DNA from: Panopea generosa
Taxonomy: Eukaryota; Mollusca; Bivalvia; Adapedonta; Hiatellidae
Assembly (NCBI GenBank): GCA_029582155.1
Contig: CM055912.1
Location: 62,001 to 126,000 of the forward strand
Length of the DNA: 64,000 nt
Direction of reading: 5' to 3'
Numbering within the stretch: position 1 is the first letter of the stretch; each line of letters begins with the position of its first letter. This document shows positions 23,617-35,712 of the stretch, piece by piece. The translations under genes were made by a program, and so were the position numbers. Under the pieces are notes generated by a model. It made no database searches, was not told where the DNA came from, and was given only the letters and a program-made list of their open reading frames with translations.

Positions 23617-23697
23617 TCAGAAATTCGATGTGTCAGCTGGAACATTGTCAGGAGTAGAATAGCACATGGTGGGGCTGTAGGATGAAATGTCTGTACC
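23617..23697 (-). CDS. Candidate exon, low support
   Basis: After a TCATTTACAG acceptor the phase-0 frame reads GTDISSYSPTMCYSTPDNV, PADTSNF and TGA. A competing frame stays open longer (VQTFHPTAPPCAILLL...) but is more hydrophobic and compositionally odd. It lies just downstream of the better exon at 23,781-23,881 on the same strand, so it could be an alternative 3' exon. No family is recognised. Confidence 0.2.
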   Translation of the reverse strand, partial: GTDISSYSPTMCYSTPDNVPADTSNF

Positions 23698-23780
23698 CTG
23701 TAAATGACTTTTAATCTATGTCTGGTATTAAAAAAATAGACATACCTGACAATTCATTACTTTACTTCAACTGCGTTTCA

Positions 23781-23881
23781 TCAGGACAAAATCTCTTTAA
23801 ACAAGTCATACAGCAGGTCTGTTCTTGTCTTTTCTATATAAGCATCTCCAAGCTGACAGAAATATGTCTGCACACCAAAGC
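23781..23881 (-). CDS. Terminal exon of an unrecognised minus-strand gene
   Basis: The acceptor CTATTTCAG opens a 101-base exon. With two leading bases it reads FGVQTYFCQLGDAYIEKTR, TDLLYDLFKEILS and TGA at 23783-23781. The balanced composition, lack of repeats and clean stop make this one of the more convincing host exons between 15 and 31 kb. A 13-base candidate exon far upstream (29,542-29,554; TTACAG/ATCTTGGACAAAG/GTGAGAG) would join in phase as ILDKG-FGVQ, but that is speculative. The product is unknown. Confidence 0.5.
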
Positions 23882-24826
23882 CTGAAATAGAAATAAAAAT
23901 ATCTCATTGTGAAGACAAATACAATGGCAATCACATCATGGAAATGATGAATGCATTTTATTACTGTACTTAGGATTTCATAACAAGTTGCAATGCGCGG
24001 CAACCTGTCAAGATGTTGGATTTGTATCTTGAACTAAAAACGGGATCTTCAGTAAGGCGACTGTGTCATCACTGAATAAAGCTGTGAAACAGCCTAGCTT
24101 GAAACTATGTTAAACAATTTTGTTCAAACTATATTATATATAAATTTTCCTCAGGTTTCTTGCCTCATGATAAGTTAACTTCAAACAAAAAAAAAAATAA
24201 AATGATTCTAATATTTAGAAATCTTACAGACAAATGATCATACCAATCAACTATATACAGTATAATGTTTCAAACCCTGTAGTGTTGAACTAACTGTTGC
24301 TCAACATTTTTTTAAATGATGAGACCCGCTGTTCAGACAACGTGTCCGGACAGCATATGTTTGAGACTTAAACCTAAACCAACACTGCTCAGTTCAAGCA
24401 TAAAAATACGCCTATATGCATGAAGATTGTTTCAAACCTTGGTCTTCAAACCAACCTAATGTGCAAGAAACAAGGTCAAGTTTTCAAATTAATGGCAGAA
24501 AGAATCTTTGTCGCAATGTACTCTCCCCCATATGCAATTAAGCTTCTCCGAGGTTTCAAGTACACTTTGACACTGAAAGTCTCAAGCAGACTTCTTACAT
24601 CTAGCGTCGAAAGAAACTAGCTAAATATGGTATTGCTTGTTAACGAAGCAGTAAACAGTTCTTCCCTGTACCTGTGTGTTTGTGACTAATGTTTTTAGTC
24701 CCTCTGCCAAGTAATCGCGGGGCTTGCCCACAGGTTGGCACTACAGAGTGTGTGTCTGTACCAAAAATCTCTGACTTTATATTCAGGTAAACACCTACTT
24801 GAAAATGATGTTCAATTCATGATATT

Positions 24827-25845
24827 TACAGTCAAACTTGCAGAAGCGACCACTTGTTATAAGTGACCCCCTGATGTAAGCGACCACATTAAATCTCCCC
24901 CAACGAATTTCATTCATAATTACACATGCAATAAGCGACCACTTGCTCTCTGCGACCAGCGACCACTTAAAATCCATCAAATTTCAACAAATATTCTTTA
25001 ACATACGACCACGAATACACGAGGTGTGAAATTTCAGCATCATGTTTTGTGTACGTGACAAATGTGTAAGTGTAAAATTGTTGATCTCCGAGCTAATGTG
25101 CTAAAAATAACCCGAGGCCAAATACTGCAGTGTCTCGTGGTAAAAGCCGATAATTGTTCGATAACAAGTTATAGAGTTAAAACACTTTAACCCCAATTAT
25201 ATATCAACGTTTGATCATTGTTTGGGTGGAATAAATTGACATGTTTGCTATTTGTTTTATTACAATTAAAAGATCGTCAATTACTTAAATAAAATTGGAA
25301 TTAAAGATTGGACAGTTTGAGGTTTGTTTGTTGTTTGTTTTTGTTTTTTAACGACAAAAAAGATTAAATAGGTTTGATCCGACTTTTTGATCAGGTTAAA
25401 TTGGAAAATTGAGATTGGACTGTGTGCCGTTTGTTTATATATTTTTTTATTATGATTAAAAATTATTATTACGTTTGATTATTTGATCGGCTTTCTGATT
25501 AGATTAAACTGGAAACTAAAGACAAAACAGTTTGTCATTGTTTTCATGGACAGTTTGAAAGTTTTTACGACAAAAATGATTAAACGTAAGACAATGAATA
25601 TCAAGGTTTATTTGACTGGGTTTCATACTGCGATATTCTATCAACGTTGCCATATTTTCAGCAAAGACAAAATGTCTAACATTAGAACAGCGGGTGAAAG
25701 CCCTAAAATGATGGAAACGTACATGCATTATATAAGACAAAAAAAAGACCAACAAATTTTTTTTACCCCAATAAGAGACCACCTGCCTTAAGAGACCAAT
25801 TTTCAGATTTCCCTTTAGTGGTCTCTTAAGACAGGTTTGACTGTA
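24827..25845. mobile_element. 1.0-kb TIR element (TACAGTCAAAC termini)
   Basis: The left end TACAGTCAAACTTGCAGAAGC and the right end, reverse-complemented TACAGTCAAACCTGTCTTAAG, are inverted repeats. TATT flanks both sides (24823-24826, 25846-25849). The subterminal regions carry repeated GCGACCAC/GAGACCAC motifs in opposite orientation at the two ends, a common transposase-binding layout. A 102-codon frame at 25,483-25,791 is Lys/Thr-rich and unrecognised. It is probably non-autonomous, and the superfamily cannot be fixed from what is visible. Confidence 0.75.
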
Positions 25846-25849
25846 TATT

Positions 25850-26880
25850 AATCAATGATTATAATTTTCATTCATCTTTTTATGATAAATTATCTTTTAA
25901 AACTTATACTTTAAATAGTAACATAATAGCAAAATAAATAGAATTTATTACCTCTCTTTTAATATTAATTGCTATATGCAGACATTTATGCTATAAAACA
26001 ACCACATTATTTTTAACAACCAATCTAAGAAAGTTGATTTACATTGGTTGTGAATAACTATGCAAGACATGACTCAAACTTGTCCTCCAGTTCCGGAAAA
26101 ATCTTTAAATAAATAATTTTTTATATTATTCCTATTTTAATAAGAATCTTTCTACTTGCAACAAATGGACAAATAAACATTTCAGAGGCAAAGTTTTTTT
26201 GTAAGTTCCTCTTCAACAAATGTTTTAGTCCATGCAATGCTACACACAAAATATCTAAGACTAGGCCTTGAACTTTCAGAGAAAAGTAAAGTTTCGCTTA
26301 AAATCTGTTTATAATCCTTATTTGTGGTTGAATCACGCTGGTTCCATAACTTGTGCATGATCTTGTGGTTACATAACTGCTGTGCGAGTTTGGTTAGGAT
26401 TCAATGAAGGTGCTATCGTGTCTACAAGAAAAAGGTTATTTGAAGGAGGAAGAACGGACAGATGACGAAAGACAATTTACCATGACATAAGCCCTGCTTT
26501 GGCCAGTAGAGCTAAAAATCAAAGTCCTGTGTTGGGCCTTAATACATCCTGGACCCTCCATTTGAACAAACTTGAAACACCTATTTTACCAAATAAATAC
26601 AAATTTGGCTGGACTGACTTTGGGAAGAAAATTTATGTATGTTTAAACTGATAAGACCCCGGGGTGGGTCAGATTTTCACCCTAAAGACTGAAGAAAACC
26701 TGGAAGAATATATATAAAAACATTGTTATAGTTCCAATGAAGAGGACTTTTGAAATTTAAAAAAAAAAAAAACTGTTACATACTTATAAAAAAGTTTCAT
26801 GTATCAATGATTCATACCAAATTTAGTGAAAACCTGTCAAGTTGTTCCAGAGAAGAATTTGTTTAAAGAAATGTATCATA
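25850..26880. other. No supported gene
   Basis: AT-rich unique-looking sequence with no frame, splice pair or repeat that I can support. Confidence 0.45.
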
Positions 26881-26884
26881 TGTT

Positions 26885-27006
26885 ATGCTATACCTATTGT
26901 CTGTTACAATGTGGTGCCTGTATCTATTGTCTGTTAAAATGTGGTGCCTGTACCTATTGTCTGCCATGTTGTGCCTGAACATATTGTCTGTTAAATGGTG
27001 CCTGTA
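26885..27006. repeat. ~32-bp tandem repeat, four copies
   Basis: CTATTGTCTGTTAMAATGTGG and TGCCTGTACCTATTGTCTG recur four times with small changes. Confidence 0.8.
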
Positions 27007-27464
27007 CCAGCAAGTATATACATCTCAAGTGGTAACATCACTGCCAAATCATGTCTCTGTGTATAAATCCTTCTCTGGACCAAGACCTGCAACAACTTAA
27101 AATAGAAAAAAACAGTCCTTTACTATATTGTTTACTCAACGATAATGTGGATACTTATCAACTGATGTGACACTCCCTATTAACTCTAAGACTAAACTGA
27201 CAGTATGTTGTAAATGTTTACACACAACAAATTAGAAGTATCACAAAACGTGACTTATACCTTCAAAACGTTGCTTTGACGGCTATTCCGAAGTGTTTAT
27301 AGAAGTGTAAGATAGCAACCTACAATTTTAAAGAACAGAGCAATAACTCTGCATGGAGTTAAGCTAGCAGTTCAGTGTGACATGGAATGGTATTCATCAA
27401 CCGTTCTTAAGAATATTCTTACAACTTAACTCAAGAATATACTAGAAATGTGTCCATGGGAGAG

Positions 27465-28121
27465 AGATGCCCCTGCTTTGTAATTACATTGTAGATATCA
27501 ATAAAGCCAAATATCAAGTTTCATCAAAATCGGTCCATCAATAAAGATTTTAGAGGTCGGAAACCATCAGCCAATCAGAGTCCAGATCACCTAATTATAT
27601 GCGCCAATTCCATCCATTGTCAAACTTTACATGGGTCTTGTTGATATACAGCCAAATATAAATTTTCATCAAAATTGGTCCATAAATAAAGACTTTAGAG
27701 GTCGGAAACTATCAGCCAATCAGAGCCAAGAACACCTAATTAATATGCACGGATTTTGATTGAAATTGAACTTGAGCTGTAGTTTATTACCATACATCTT
27801 TCTACCAAATATGAATCAAATCCATCTAATCCTTCAAGAGATATTGATTGAAAACCAGTTTCTTAACATTATTTGCCAATAATCTAAGTCCAAAAAGGGG
27901 CATAACTCCATCAAAAAACATCAGACCGGAACAAAATACAAACTTGACATGTATTATCTGAATGTGAAGTCACACCCCAATTCGGTTTAAATTTGTTCAT
28001 TAAAACTAAATATATCAGTCGGAAACCATTTTTGTATGTACGTATGTACATAAGTACGGGACGTTCGTACGGACAGCAGTGATACTATATGCCCCCCATT
28101 GAAAATGGCGGGGGCATAATA
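27465..28121. mobile_element. Helitron-like/non-autonomous element with GGGGGCATA hairpin end
   Basis: The right edge is a hairpin, TATGCCCCCCATT, GAAAATGGCGGGGGCATA (28,089-28,119); GATGCCCCTGCTTTG marks the likely left edge. Inside, a block (TCATCAAAATYGGTCCAT..TAGAGGTCGGAAACYATCAG..CCAATCAGAG) occurs twice, about 145 bases apart. The hairpin end with internal short tandem units suggests a Helitron-type or similar non-coding element, by analogy only. Confidence 0.45.
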
Positions 28122-28607
28122 AACAAACACTTTGACACCATTTTTGAGGCCAAAATTTGCATGCATGCAGGAACACCTAATATATAATCAAATACATTCT
28201 CACAATTATTCCATCTGTCATGGTAAGTAGGTGACTACAACCCCTGAATATTTCTTATCAGGGCTTGAAATTTCTGATAAAAGCTACTCATCCACCCTTT
28301 CCACATTTTTAATTAAATGCTTAAAATCCAAGAAATATTATGGTCAGTTTCTTAAATCTTATGAGTGGACAAGTCCTGCTTATCTATAGAAACTATCAGT
28401 GTTGACAAAATTTGTATTTATTTTAATATTACATGTAGATGACATAGTAACATGTAAAGCATTATGGTATTTAAATCGTTTGATATTTTGATATTCAAAC
28501 TGTTTGATTGTTGGCCACGTAAGGGGAGTTGAAAGTGGTTATTACAAGTTTTGAGCTTTCTTTACAATGACACACAGACATAGTAAGCCTGGCAAAGATC
28601 TGTAAAC

Positions 28608-28829
28608 ATGACAAACAAAACTGCAGACATTGTCAAGGCATGCAATGTGCCAAATGTCAAAAGACACTACTTACCAAAGATACTTGTGAACAGAACAGAC
28701 ATTCAGGTAAACTGTTCAAGTCAACTGTTTGGGCAAGCTAAGTTCATGACATCACCAGTGGTCACCGTTCCTGGAAGTACCAATGTGGCCAGTGCTCTGA
28801 AAAGAGAAGAAGTCCAGAAGGGATTATAA
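28608..28829 (+). CDS. Unrecognised short open frame
   Basis: An ATG-initiated 73-codon frame of ordinary composition (segments HYLPKILVNRTDIQVNCSSQ, AKFMTSPVVTVPGSTNVAS) ends at TAA. A donor-like TTCAG/GTAAAC lies within it, and good splice signals exist on the opposite strand over the same bases (TTCTCTTTTCAG and TTTG/GTAAGTAG). No minus-strand frame survives between those. Whether either strand is coding remains open; I do not recognise the product. Confidence 0.2.
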   Translation: MTNKTADIVKACNVPNVKRHYLPKILVNRTDIQVNCSSQLFGQAKFMTSPVVTVPGSTNVASALKREEVQKGL

Positions 28830-29199
28830 TAAAGCATTCATAAAATCGACAAACATACACTAGTCACATATAAAATACATTATTTCTATAACGTATGATA
28901 CAAATGTGTTTATGAAGTTTCACCATAACACGAGTAGTTTGTTCTGAAAGAGATAAAAGCTGAGCTAAACATAAAAGTTTAACCGGCGGATGACTACAAT
29001 GACAATGGCTTTTTGTTGTTTTGTTTTTCAAAAAGACAAGCTTGAAAAATGCATTGAACATCAGATGGAATCTACTTATTACTTGCATTTTTATAAAACA
29101 GGTGCAGACATGGACACATGACACAATGGATATTGATATTGTTTTAAGTTAATTTTATTTTTTTTATATAAAAACCAGTACCTGTTTTATGGAGAAAAT

Positions 29200-29522
29200 C
29201 TGCATCTTTGCCTACTGCACATTAAATTGTTGGTACTTCTTAATAACTCGCTCCATATTTTATTTTCCATACGGTTTCTGTGGTTTGCTTCATTACAACA
29301 AATTCTGCATCATTAACTTCTGCACATGAAGTTGTTGGTACTTCTTAACAACGCGCTCCATATTTTATTTTCTATACGGTTTCTGTGGTTTGCTGCCTAA
29401 CAACAAGTTCTGCATCGTTAACTTCTGCACATGAAGTTGTTGGTACTTCTTAACAACGGGCTCCATATTTTATTTTCTATATGGTTTCTGTGGTTTGCTG
29501 CATCACAACAAAATCTGCATCT
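29200..29522. repeat. 105-bp tandem repeat, three copies
   Basis: GTTGGTACTTCTTAAYAAC recurs at 29,230, 29,335 and 29,440, with CTCCATATTTTATTTTCYAT and CGGTTTCTGTGGTTTGCTKC in each unit. Confidence 0.9.
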
Positions 29523-29827
29523 TGCCTTTAGCAACTCTCACCTTTGTCCAAGATCTGTAATATGAAAAATTTAAAATAAGCATGAAATTTTCTGAAACAT
29601 AGTCCAATTTCTCTTTTTTTTTTAAAAGTCTTAGTTTGTACATGATTAAATGGTAAATGTTACACAACATTCATGTCCATTAAATATGACAAGTGTTATA
29701 AACATTTTGTGTATTTTTTTAATTTTCAAACTGATAATTAGTAATTTTGGGGCATTAACTTTAATATCTTTGCTTATTTTTAAATTTCTTCTTTGTTATA
29801 CAGCAGTGTAATGATAGATCTAACTAT

Positions 29828-30980
29828 TGATGCATTGTGACAGTTGTAGTCAGGCAGTATTAAATACCAGTAACTACTGATGCATTGTGACAGTTGCAGC
29901 CAAGCAGTATTAAATACCAGTAACTACTGATGCATTGTGACAGTTGCAGTCAGGCAGTATTAAATACCAGTAGCTACTGATGCATTGTGACAGCTGCAGC
30001 CAGGCAGTATTAAATACCAGTAGCTACTGATGCATTGTGACAGTTGCAGCCAGGCAGTATTAAATACCAGTAGCTACTGATGCATTGTGACAGTTGCAGC
30101 CAGGCAGTATTAAATACCAGTAGCTACTGATGCATTGTGACAGCTGCAGCCAGGCAGTATTAAATACCAGTAGCTACTGATGCATTGTGACAGTTGTAGT
30201 CAGGCAGTATTAAATACCAGTAGCTACTGATGCATTGTGACAGTTGCAGCCAGGCAGTATTAAATACCAGTAGCTACTGATGCATTGTGACAGTTGCAGC
30301 CAGGCAGTATTAAATACCAGTAACTACTGATGCATTGTGACAGTTGTAGTCAGGCAGTATTAAATACCAGTAGCTACTGATGCATTGTGACAGTTGCAGC
30401 CAGGCAGTATTAAATACCAGTAGCTACTGATGCATTGTGACAGCTGCAGCCAGGCAGTATTAAATACCAGTAGCTACTGATGCATTGTGACAGTTGCAGC
30501 CAGGCAGTATTAAATACCAGTAGCTACTGATGCATTGTGACAGTTGCAGCCAGGCAGTATTAAATACCAGTAGCTTCTGATGAATTGTGACAGTTGCTGT
30601 CAGGCAGTATTAAATACCAGTAACTACTGATGCATTGTGACAGTTGCTGTCAGGCAGTATTAAATACCAGTAACTACTGATGCATTGTGACAGCTGCAGC
30701 CAGGCAGTATTAAATACCAGTAGCTACTGATGCATTGTGACAGTTGCTGTCAGGCAGTATTAAATACCAGTAACTACTGATGCATTGTGACAGTTGTAGT
30801 CAGGCAGTATTAAATACCAGTAGCTACTGATGCATTGTGACAGTTGCAGCCAGGCAGTATTAAATACCAGTAACTACTAATGCATTGTGACAGCTGCAGC
30901 CAGGCAGTATTAAATACCAATAACTACTGATGCATTGTGACAGTTGTAGTCAGGCAGTATTAAATACCAATAACTACTGC
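29828..30980. repeat. 50-bp satellite, about 23 copies
   Basis: Units are CTACTGATGCATTGTGACAG, then a variable YTGYNGY core, then CAGGCAGTATTAAATACCAG and TARCTACTG. The core cycles among TTGCAGC, TTGTAGT, CTGCAGC and TTGCTGT, while the rest of the unit is almost invariant. The array starts and ends abruptly in non-repetitive sequence. Confidence 0.95.
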
Positions 30981-30984
30981 AATA

Positions 30985-31600
30985 GTTTCATGGACTATTG
31001 ATGGTTTCGATTGTTTTACTTTTATTGGATTTCCCCATCCATTTTATTGTCAACTATTGTCAGTGTTATTGGTTTTTTCTCAATTTCCTGGAAATTCCTT
31101 CAAAACAAACATTTCAGAGTATTCTCACCTTTTTGAATGACTTAAAGTTGGCCATACCGAACCCAGAAACTAGAGTCAATACCAGGGATTTCCCAAGAGT
31201 CATAATGCATGTCGCATGCCACATTCATTCAAAAGATTTTGTTGATTAGCGACATCCATTAATTGCCCCGACATGCCTTACCTTCCAGTGTGAGTACTGT
31301 TGAATAATCCAATTATACAAGCCCATGATTTAGTAAACAAGTGACACTGGTGATCTCATTTTCAACATGTATGATAACTGTCAAACACGCATTGAAAGTA
31401 GGATTGTGTGTAAAAACTAAGTTGTTTAAATGTTTAATGTGCGGTTTTGTGGATATTTTTACGTTATGGACATAAATAAAGTATATTTTTAACAATGTTA
31501 ACAATGTAAGTGTTTTTGTCAATTATATACAGGATTTAAAAAAAAATGGGTCTTTTTTGCTTCCGCACTGAAATCAGTGCAGAAGATCCATCCATAAAAA
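30985..31600. other. No supported gene; isolated donor site
   Basis: A strong minus-strand donor (CTGGAAG/GTAAGG, exon side ending at 31,282) stands out. The preceding frame reads only LDYSTVLTLE before a stop upstream, so I do not call an exon. Confidence 0.35.
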
Positions 31601-31605
31601 AGAAG

Positions 31606-33028
31606 CAGTGCTCCAAGAATAGGATAGCCCGATGCCCGGGGCTTGTCGAATCTGGATCCGGGCATGTGCCTTTTTCAAAGTTACTTGCCCGTCGGGCTTG
31701 TCTTAAAAAATCGGACAAGCTAGTTTTCACAATACACAGGTCTGCAAATATCTCTATTCAAAACGACACAGGTCAAACTGTTGTTTAAAGACCGTAACTA
31801 ATCAGTATAAACAATTGACCCCTGCGGTGTGCCCGATAATGCGACTTCGGTAAACCTCTCATGCATATTCATTTATCTATTTTAATTCCTCTAATGTGAT
31901 TGGTGGATAGTTTTGAATATAAAGTAATCTATTTTTAATAACCACTCTGATTGGTCGGATATCTACGCCCAAGGTAAACAAGTTTCTTACCACCTACCCG
32001 AGCAAAGACTAAAAAAACAGACGATGACGTAATTCGCGGGTGTTTCTCAAATTCTCCATTATGAAGAGTATAAAATTACCTCCCTTTGCCATTCTAAAAT
32101 CTGGTAATGTTTTTGCAGATAATTTGCGATCGATCGCGTTATGTAAAATGTCAGCGTTAGGTTCTGGTAATTTTATAAGTATTTCGTAGATTTACAATAA
32201 TTGGAACTGTATGTATATAAATTTTCTTCTGTGAAAACGTGAGAGTTGATATTGAAATTGAGTTTACGGTAAAGAAAAATGTGGGTGGGGTATTATTATA
32301 GTAATAAACATTGCTTTTTGGTTGTGTAGTTTCAGCGTATATTTTTTTTGGCATGATTTAAATATAGTATTGAAAACAACAATTAAGATGAATTATGTGT
32401 TTTTTTTAATATTTGAAATATAGTTGACTAGTTGCACTTTCTAGATATTTGAAGGCTATCATAAATTGCATTCATTTATCATATTGCCAAGTTCTCTTGG
32501 ATAGATTGAATAGCTTTGTAGACTTGGCATTGCCATTATTGTATGTTGTGACAGCAATAATAAGAAAACAAGAGAAAGATATTTAAAATAATGTTTTAAA
32601 TATACTCCTGCTCCCACACTGCCACTGAATCAACAGAACAGAAATGATAGTCAATAAAGAACGATTGATTCATTGATTGATTGACTGAATATTTAGCATC
32701 TTTTTTATGCTAATAAAGATTAAGTACAACATACTGATAGAGACATAGTCAGTTCTCCCGAATTTCTCTCACTTCTCCCGGTCTTATTCAAACTCTAAAA
32801 CTTGTGATTTAGACATGCATAATGTTATGGGGAGCTTACCCTACATAAAATGAATACATTTAAGTCTATGTTTACATATTTCATATTATACCGCAAGGTG
32901 TATTGGTAATAAAAATCTGGGCATGTGAACCGTTGATCAGGGCAAGTTATTTTTCAGTCAGGGCAAGTAGATTTTTTCAATCTACTTGCCCTGGGCTAGT
33001 CCCAAATTTTTTTTTTCTTGGAGCACTG
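31606..33028. mobile_element. 1.4-kb TIR element, CAGTGCTCCAAGAA termini
   Basis: The left end CAGTGCTCCAAGAATAGG and the reverse complement of the right end, CAGTGCTCCAAGAAAAAAA, match over 14 bases. AGAAG flanks both sides (31601-31605 and 33029-33033). Just inside both ends lie inverted GGGCTTGTC/GACTAGCCC and TTACTTGCCC/GGGCAAGT motifs. A SINE-A tail (ATTGATTGACTGAATATTTAGC, 32,672) is embedded. The CAG start resembles hAT-type ends, but hAT makes 8-bp duplications, so the superfamily is uncertain. No transposase is visible. Confidence 0.75.
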
Positions 33029-33401
33029 AGAAGGCCCCTAAATTGAGACAAACTTTAGTTTGAGGTTAAATATTTTCTCGCCATTCTCGTAAGATTTCAC
33101 GGAACACGCACCAAAATTACATTGTGGTTTACTACAAAGTGTCTCGACGTCTACTTTTGTCGCATTTTATCAAAAGCGATCTAATGGAGGAAGTTGACAT
33201 ATTTCTTTAGGTCAAGTAAAAAAAAATGTGTTTTTTGTACTGATAACCCTTCGCCTAAGTACTTTTTTTTTTATCTTTTTTTTTACTATCTACTCCAAGC
33301 CAGTCAGAAGCAAGTATTCACATTCTGAATGGGTTATTCTGAATAATTGGAACTCATGTAAACTTTTCATCTCAATGTATTCACTGCACTATTTTAATCG
33401 T

Positions 33402-34208
33402 TAACAAGAAGGTCAAGATGGCCCTATATCGCTCACCTGACTGACCTTGAGTCACCCAACTCAAGTAGATTATATAATACATGTACACTCAAAATTCCAG
33501 AAAGACAAAATGGGCAAGTAGTTAGAATTTTGATTTGTTTTGAAGATATAACAGATGCCTAGAATAGTTCAAACTTGGTAGAGGTTCACCCACGGTTAAT
33601 GTCAGTGAAATTACATCAAAATCAGGTCAGTAGATTCTGACAAGAAGGCTTTTGAAGTTTTTACTATAGCTGCTTATATAGTTAACTAACACCTCACTGT
33701 GGCGATCATGTTTTTTTAACAAATCACAACGGCTTGAACAAACTTGATAAAAGTTCACCGAAGGAACATTTCTGCGAAATTGTTTTAAAATCGATCTGGT
33801 GGTTTCTAAAAAGAAATTTTTTTTAGTTATTACTATAGCTTATATAATAAACTAACCCCACTGCCTGGCCAAATTACTACAGTTTGAACAAACTTGGTAG
33901 AGAGTCACCCAAGGAACATTTCTGTGAAATTATTTTAAAATCGAGCCAGTAGTTTCCGACAAGAAGATTTTTTAAGTTTTTACTAATTAAACTTGGCGGC
34001 CATGTTTTTTGATGAATCAAGATGGCTTGAACAAACTTGGTAGAGTGTCACCCAAGGAACATTTCTGTGAAGTTATATCAAAATTGGCCCAGTGGTTTCA
34101 GAGATGAAGTTGTTAGAAGCTAAAAAGTTAACGACGGATGCGTACGACAGACGACGAACACCCGGTGATCACAAAAGCTTACCTGTGAGCCTTTGGCTCA
34201 TGTGAGTT
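33402..34208 (-). mobile_element. Short copy of the 54.7-kb Helentron-like element
   Basis: Read on the minus strand it starts TTAACTCACATGAGCC, AAGGCTCACAGGTAAGCTTTT, contains three to four degenerate 150-165-base units (CTTGGGTGACWCTACCAAG, TTTGTTCAAGC, AACATGGCCGCC, TTTTAAAATAATTTCACAGA), and ends GTCACTCAGGTGAGCGATATAG, GGCCATCTTGACCTTCTTGTT. The same ends and units appear in the longer copy at 54,684-56,807. Confidence 0.8.
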
Positions 34209-34689
34209 AAAAAAGAGGACTGGTGAAATATGTGTATGTCCTCAATTTAGCAAAACATAGGAATAAAACCCCTACCTGCTATATGTTTATAAAGACTTCA
34301 TTGCTTTGAAATGTTATTTTTAATTGATAAAATAAAAAAAAGAAATCATAACCAATAGTATTGAATGTGTTTGTCACATGATTAAAGTGGCCATCTGCTA
34401 TGACATCATATCCTCACTTTTAGACCGATATATTTATTTACATGACTGTTTTCTGACTTATTTAACATGGTCGCTTTAGTGAATAATATCAGTTGGAACA
34501 TTTTTTAGAGGGAGGTGGAATTAGTCAAACAAGTAAGTAGAAATTAACTTGTGAAATACTTCATTTATTGTTTTGAATTTATTTGTTGGCATACCAATCC
34601 ATGGTACTGCGAGGATATACACGTAACAAACAATCAACTTAAAAAATATCAAATCGTTCAACAATGTGCTTTGATATGTACTTAAAACT

Positions 34690-34870
34690 AACAAGAGTTG
34701 TCAGAAGACAACAAAGCTCACATATGGGGTAAAACTCACCACCCATGTAAAGATTGAGATTGGAGGCAAAATGCCAACTTAACACAAAGTTTAACATGGG
34801 TGTCTACAGACGTCACCGATGCTGCCGGGATCATGGCAATAGCGCTCATGGGCATTTTATCATTTTTAAA
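34690..34870 (+). mobile_element. Short mobile-element fragment (AACAAGAG family)
   Basis: It starts AACAAGAGTTGTCAGAAGAC, AACAAAGCTC and ends in TGCTGCCGGGATCATGGCAAT, AGCGCTC. The same two edges occur in opposite orientation at 56,815-57,105, where the internal part is longer. Confidence 0.55.
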
Positions 34871-34964
34871 TGCAAATTTGCCTAGTGCTTTTAACCTTTT
34901 TGATGTCATCACATGCCCGCGATGTGTCAGCCCTGGGCAGTATCGAAGTAGAAGAAGAGTTTTA

Positions 34965-35105
34965 AACTTATTTATTTTACTTCAATTGTGATACAAGTTT
35001 TTACAACTTAGAGAAATCTCTAAGTCATCCTCCAGTACTAAGAATATGCGGGAAAGTGTCTTGCAAAAGGACACCACACATAGCCGTGGCAGAGTAGAAG
35101 AGCTA
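34965..35105 (-). repeat. SINE-B fragment
   Basis: TTATTTATTTTACTTCAATTG, TGATACAAGTTTTTACAACTT and AATATGCGGGAAAGTGTCTTG, CATAGCCGTG match the tail and body of the 10,660 copy; the tRNA head is lost. Confidence 0.6.
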
Positions 35106-35712
35106 AAGAGCAAATATGATGCTAAATGGTCTTAGAAAACAAGATTATAAATGTATTAACACCAAACAAATTAATACACAATAACTGAAAATTTTGGTAA
35201 ATAACTCGTTATAACTGAATGACCGGAATGACACAGACAAAAATTTTAAATTAAAAATGTATGTGCTTTGAACCCTCGTATCAATCTTAACAAATTTCAT
35301 ATATAGTGCAGTAGTTATTTTTACCTGTTTGTATATGTTTTGTGTCAATCTTCACATATGTACGTAAGATACACATAGTATTATGATCCATGGTAAATTT
35401 CATAATTAGCGCCAGATGATTAAAATGGCCGGAACCCGGAAACTATATTCGGAATATTTTCATAGTGAAATGCTCATAAAAATTTTCCTTTGTTTTTATT
35501 ATAAGAGGAAAATGGGGCCACTCTAGAACGCTGACTTTCAAATTGACGTCAGCTATGGGCTGACCAAATTATGCGAGGAAAATGCTGACCAGTCGGAAAA
35601 CGCTGACCAAGTCAATAATATTTTTATTGTAAACATTTTTTTATAACGTTTCATGTAAAATAAAATGTATATGAATAACAAACATAATTTTTTTAAAATC
35701 ATATGTTTGTTT

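Noticed and set aside
27008-27086. Minus-strand exon candidate reading VLVQRRIYTQRHDLAVML
   Set aside because: Splice signals are fair, but it overlaps the edge of a tandem repeat, does not join any neighbour in phase and has no recognisable motif.
29828-30980. Regular 50-bp repeats, CRISPR-like at first sight
   Set aside because: There are no unique spacers; the units are contiguous satellite in an animal genome.
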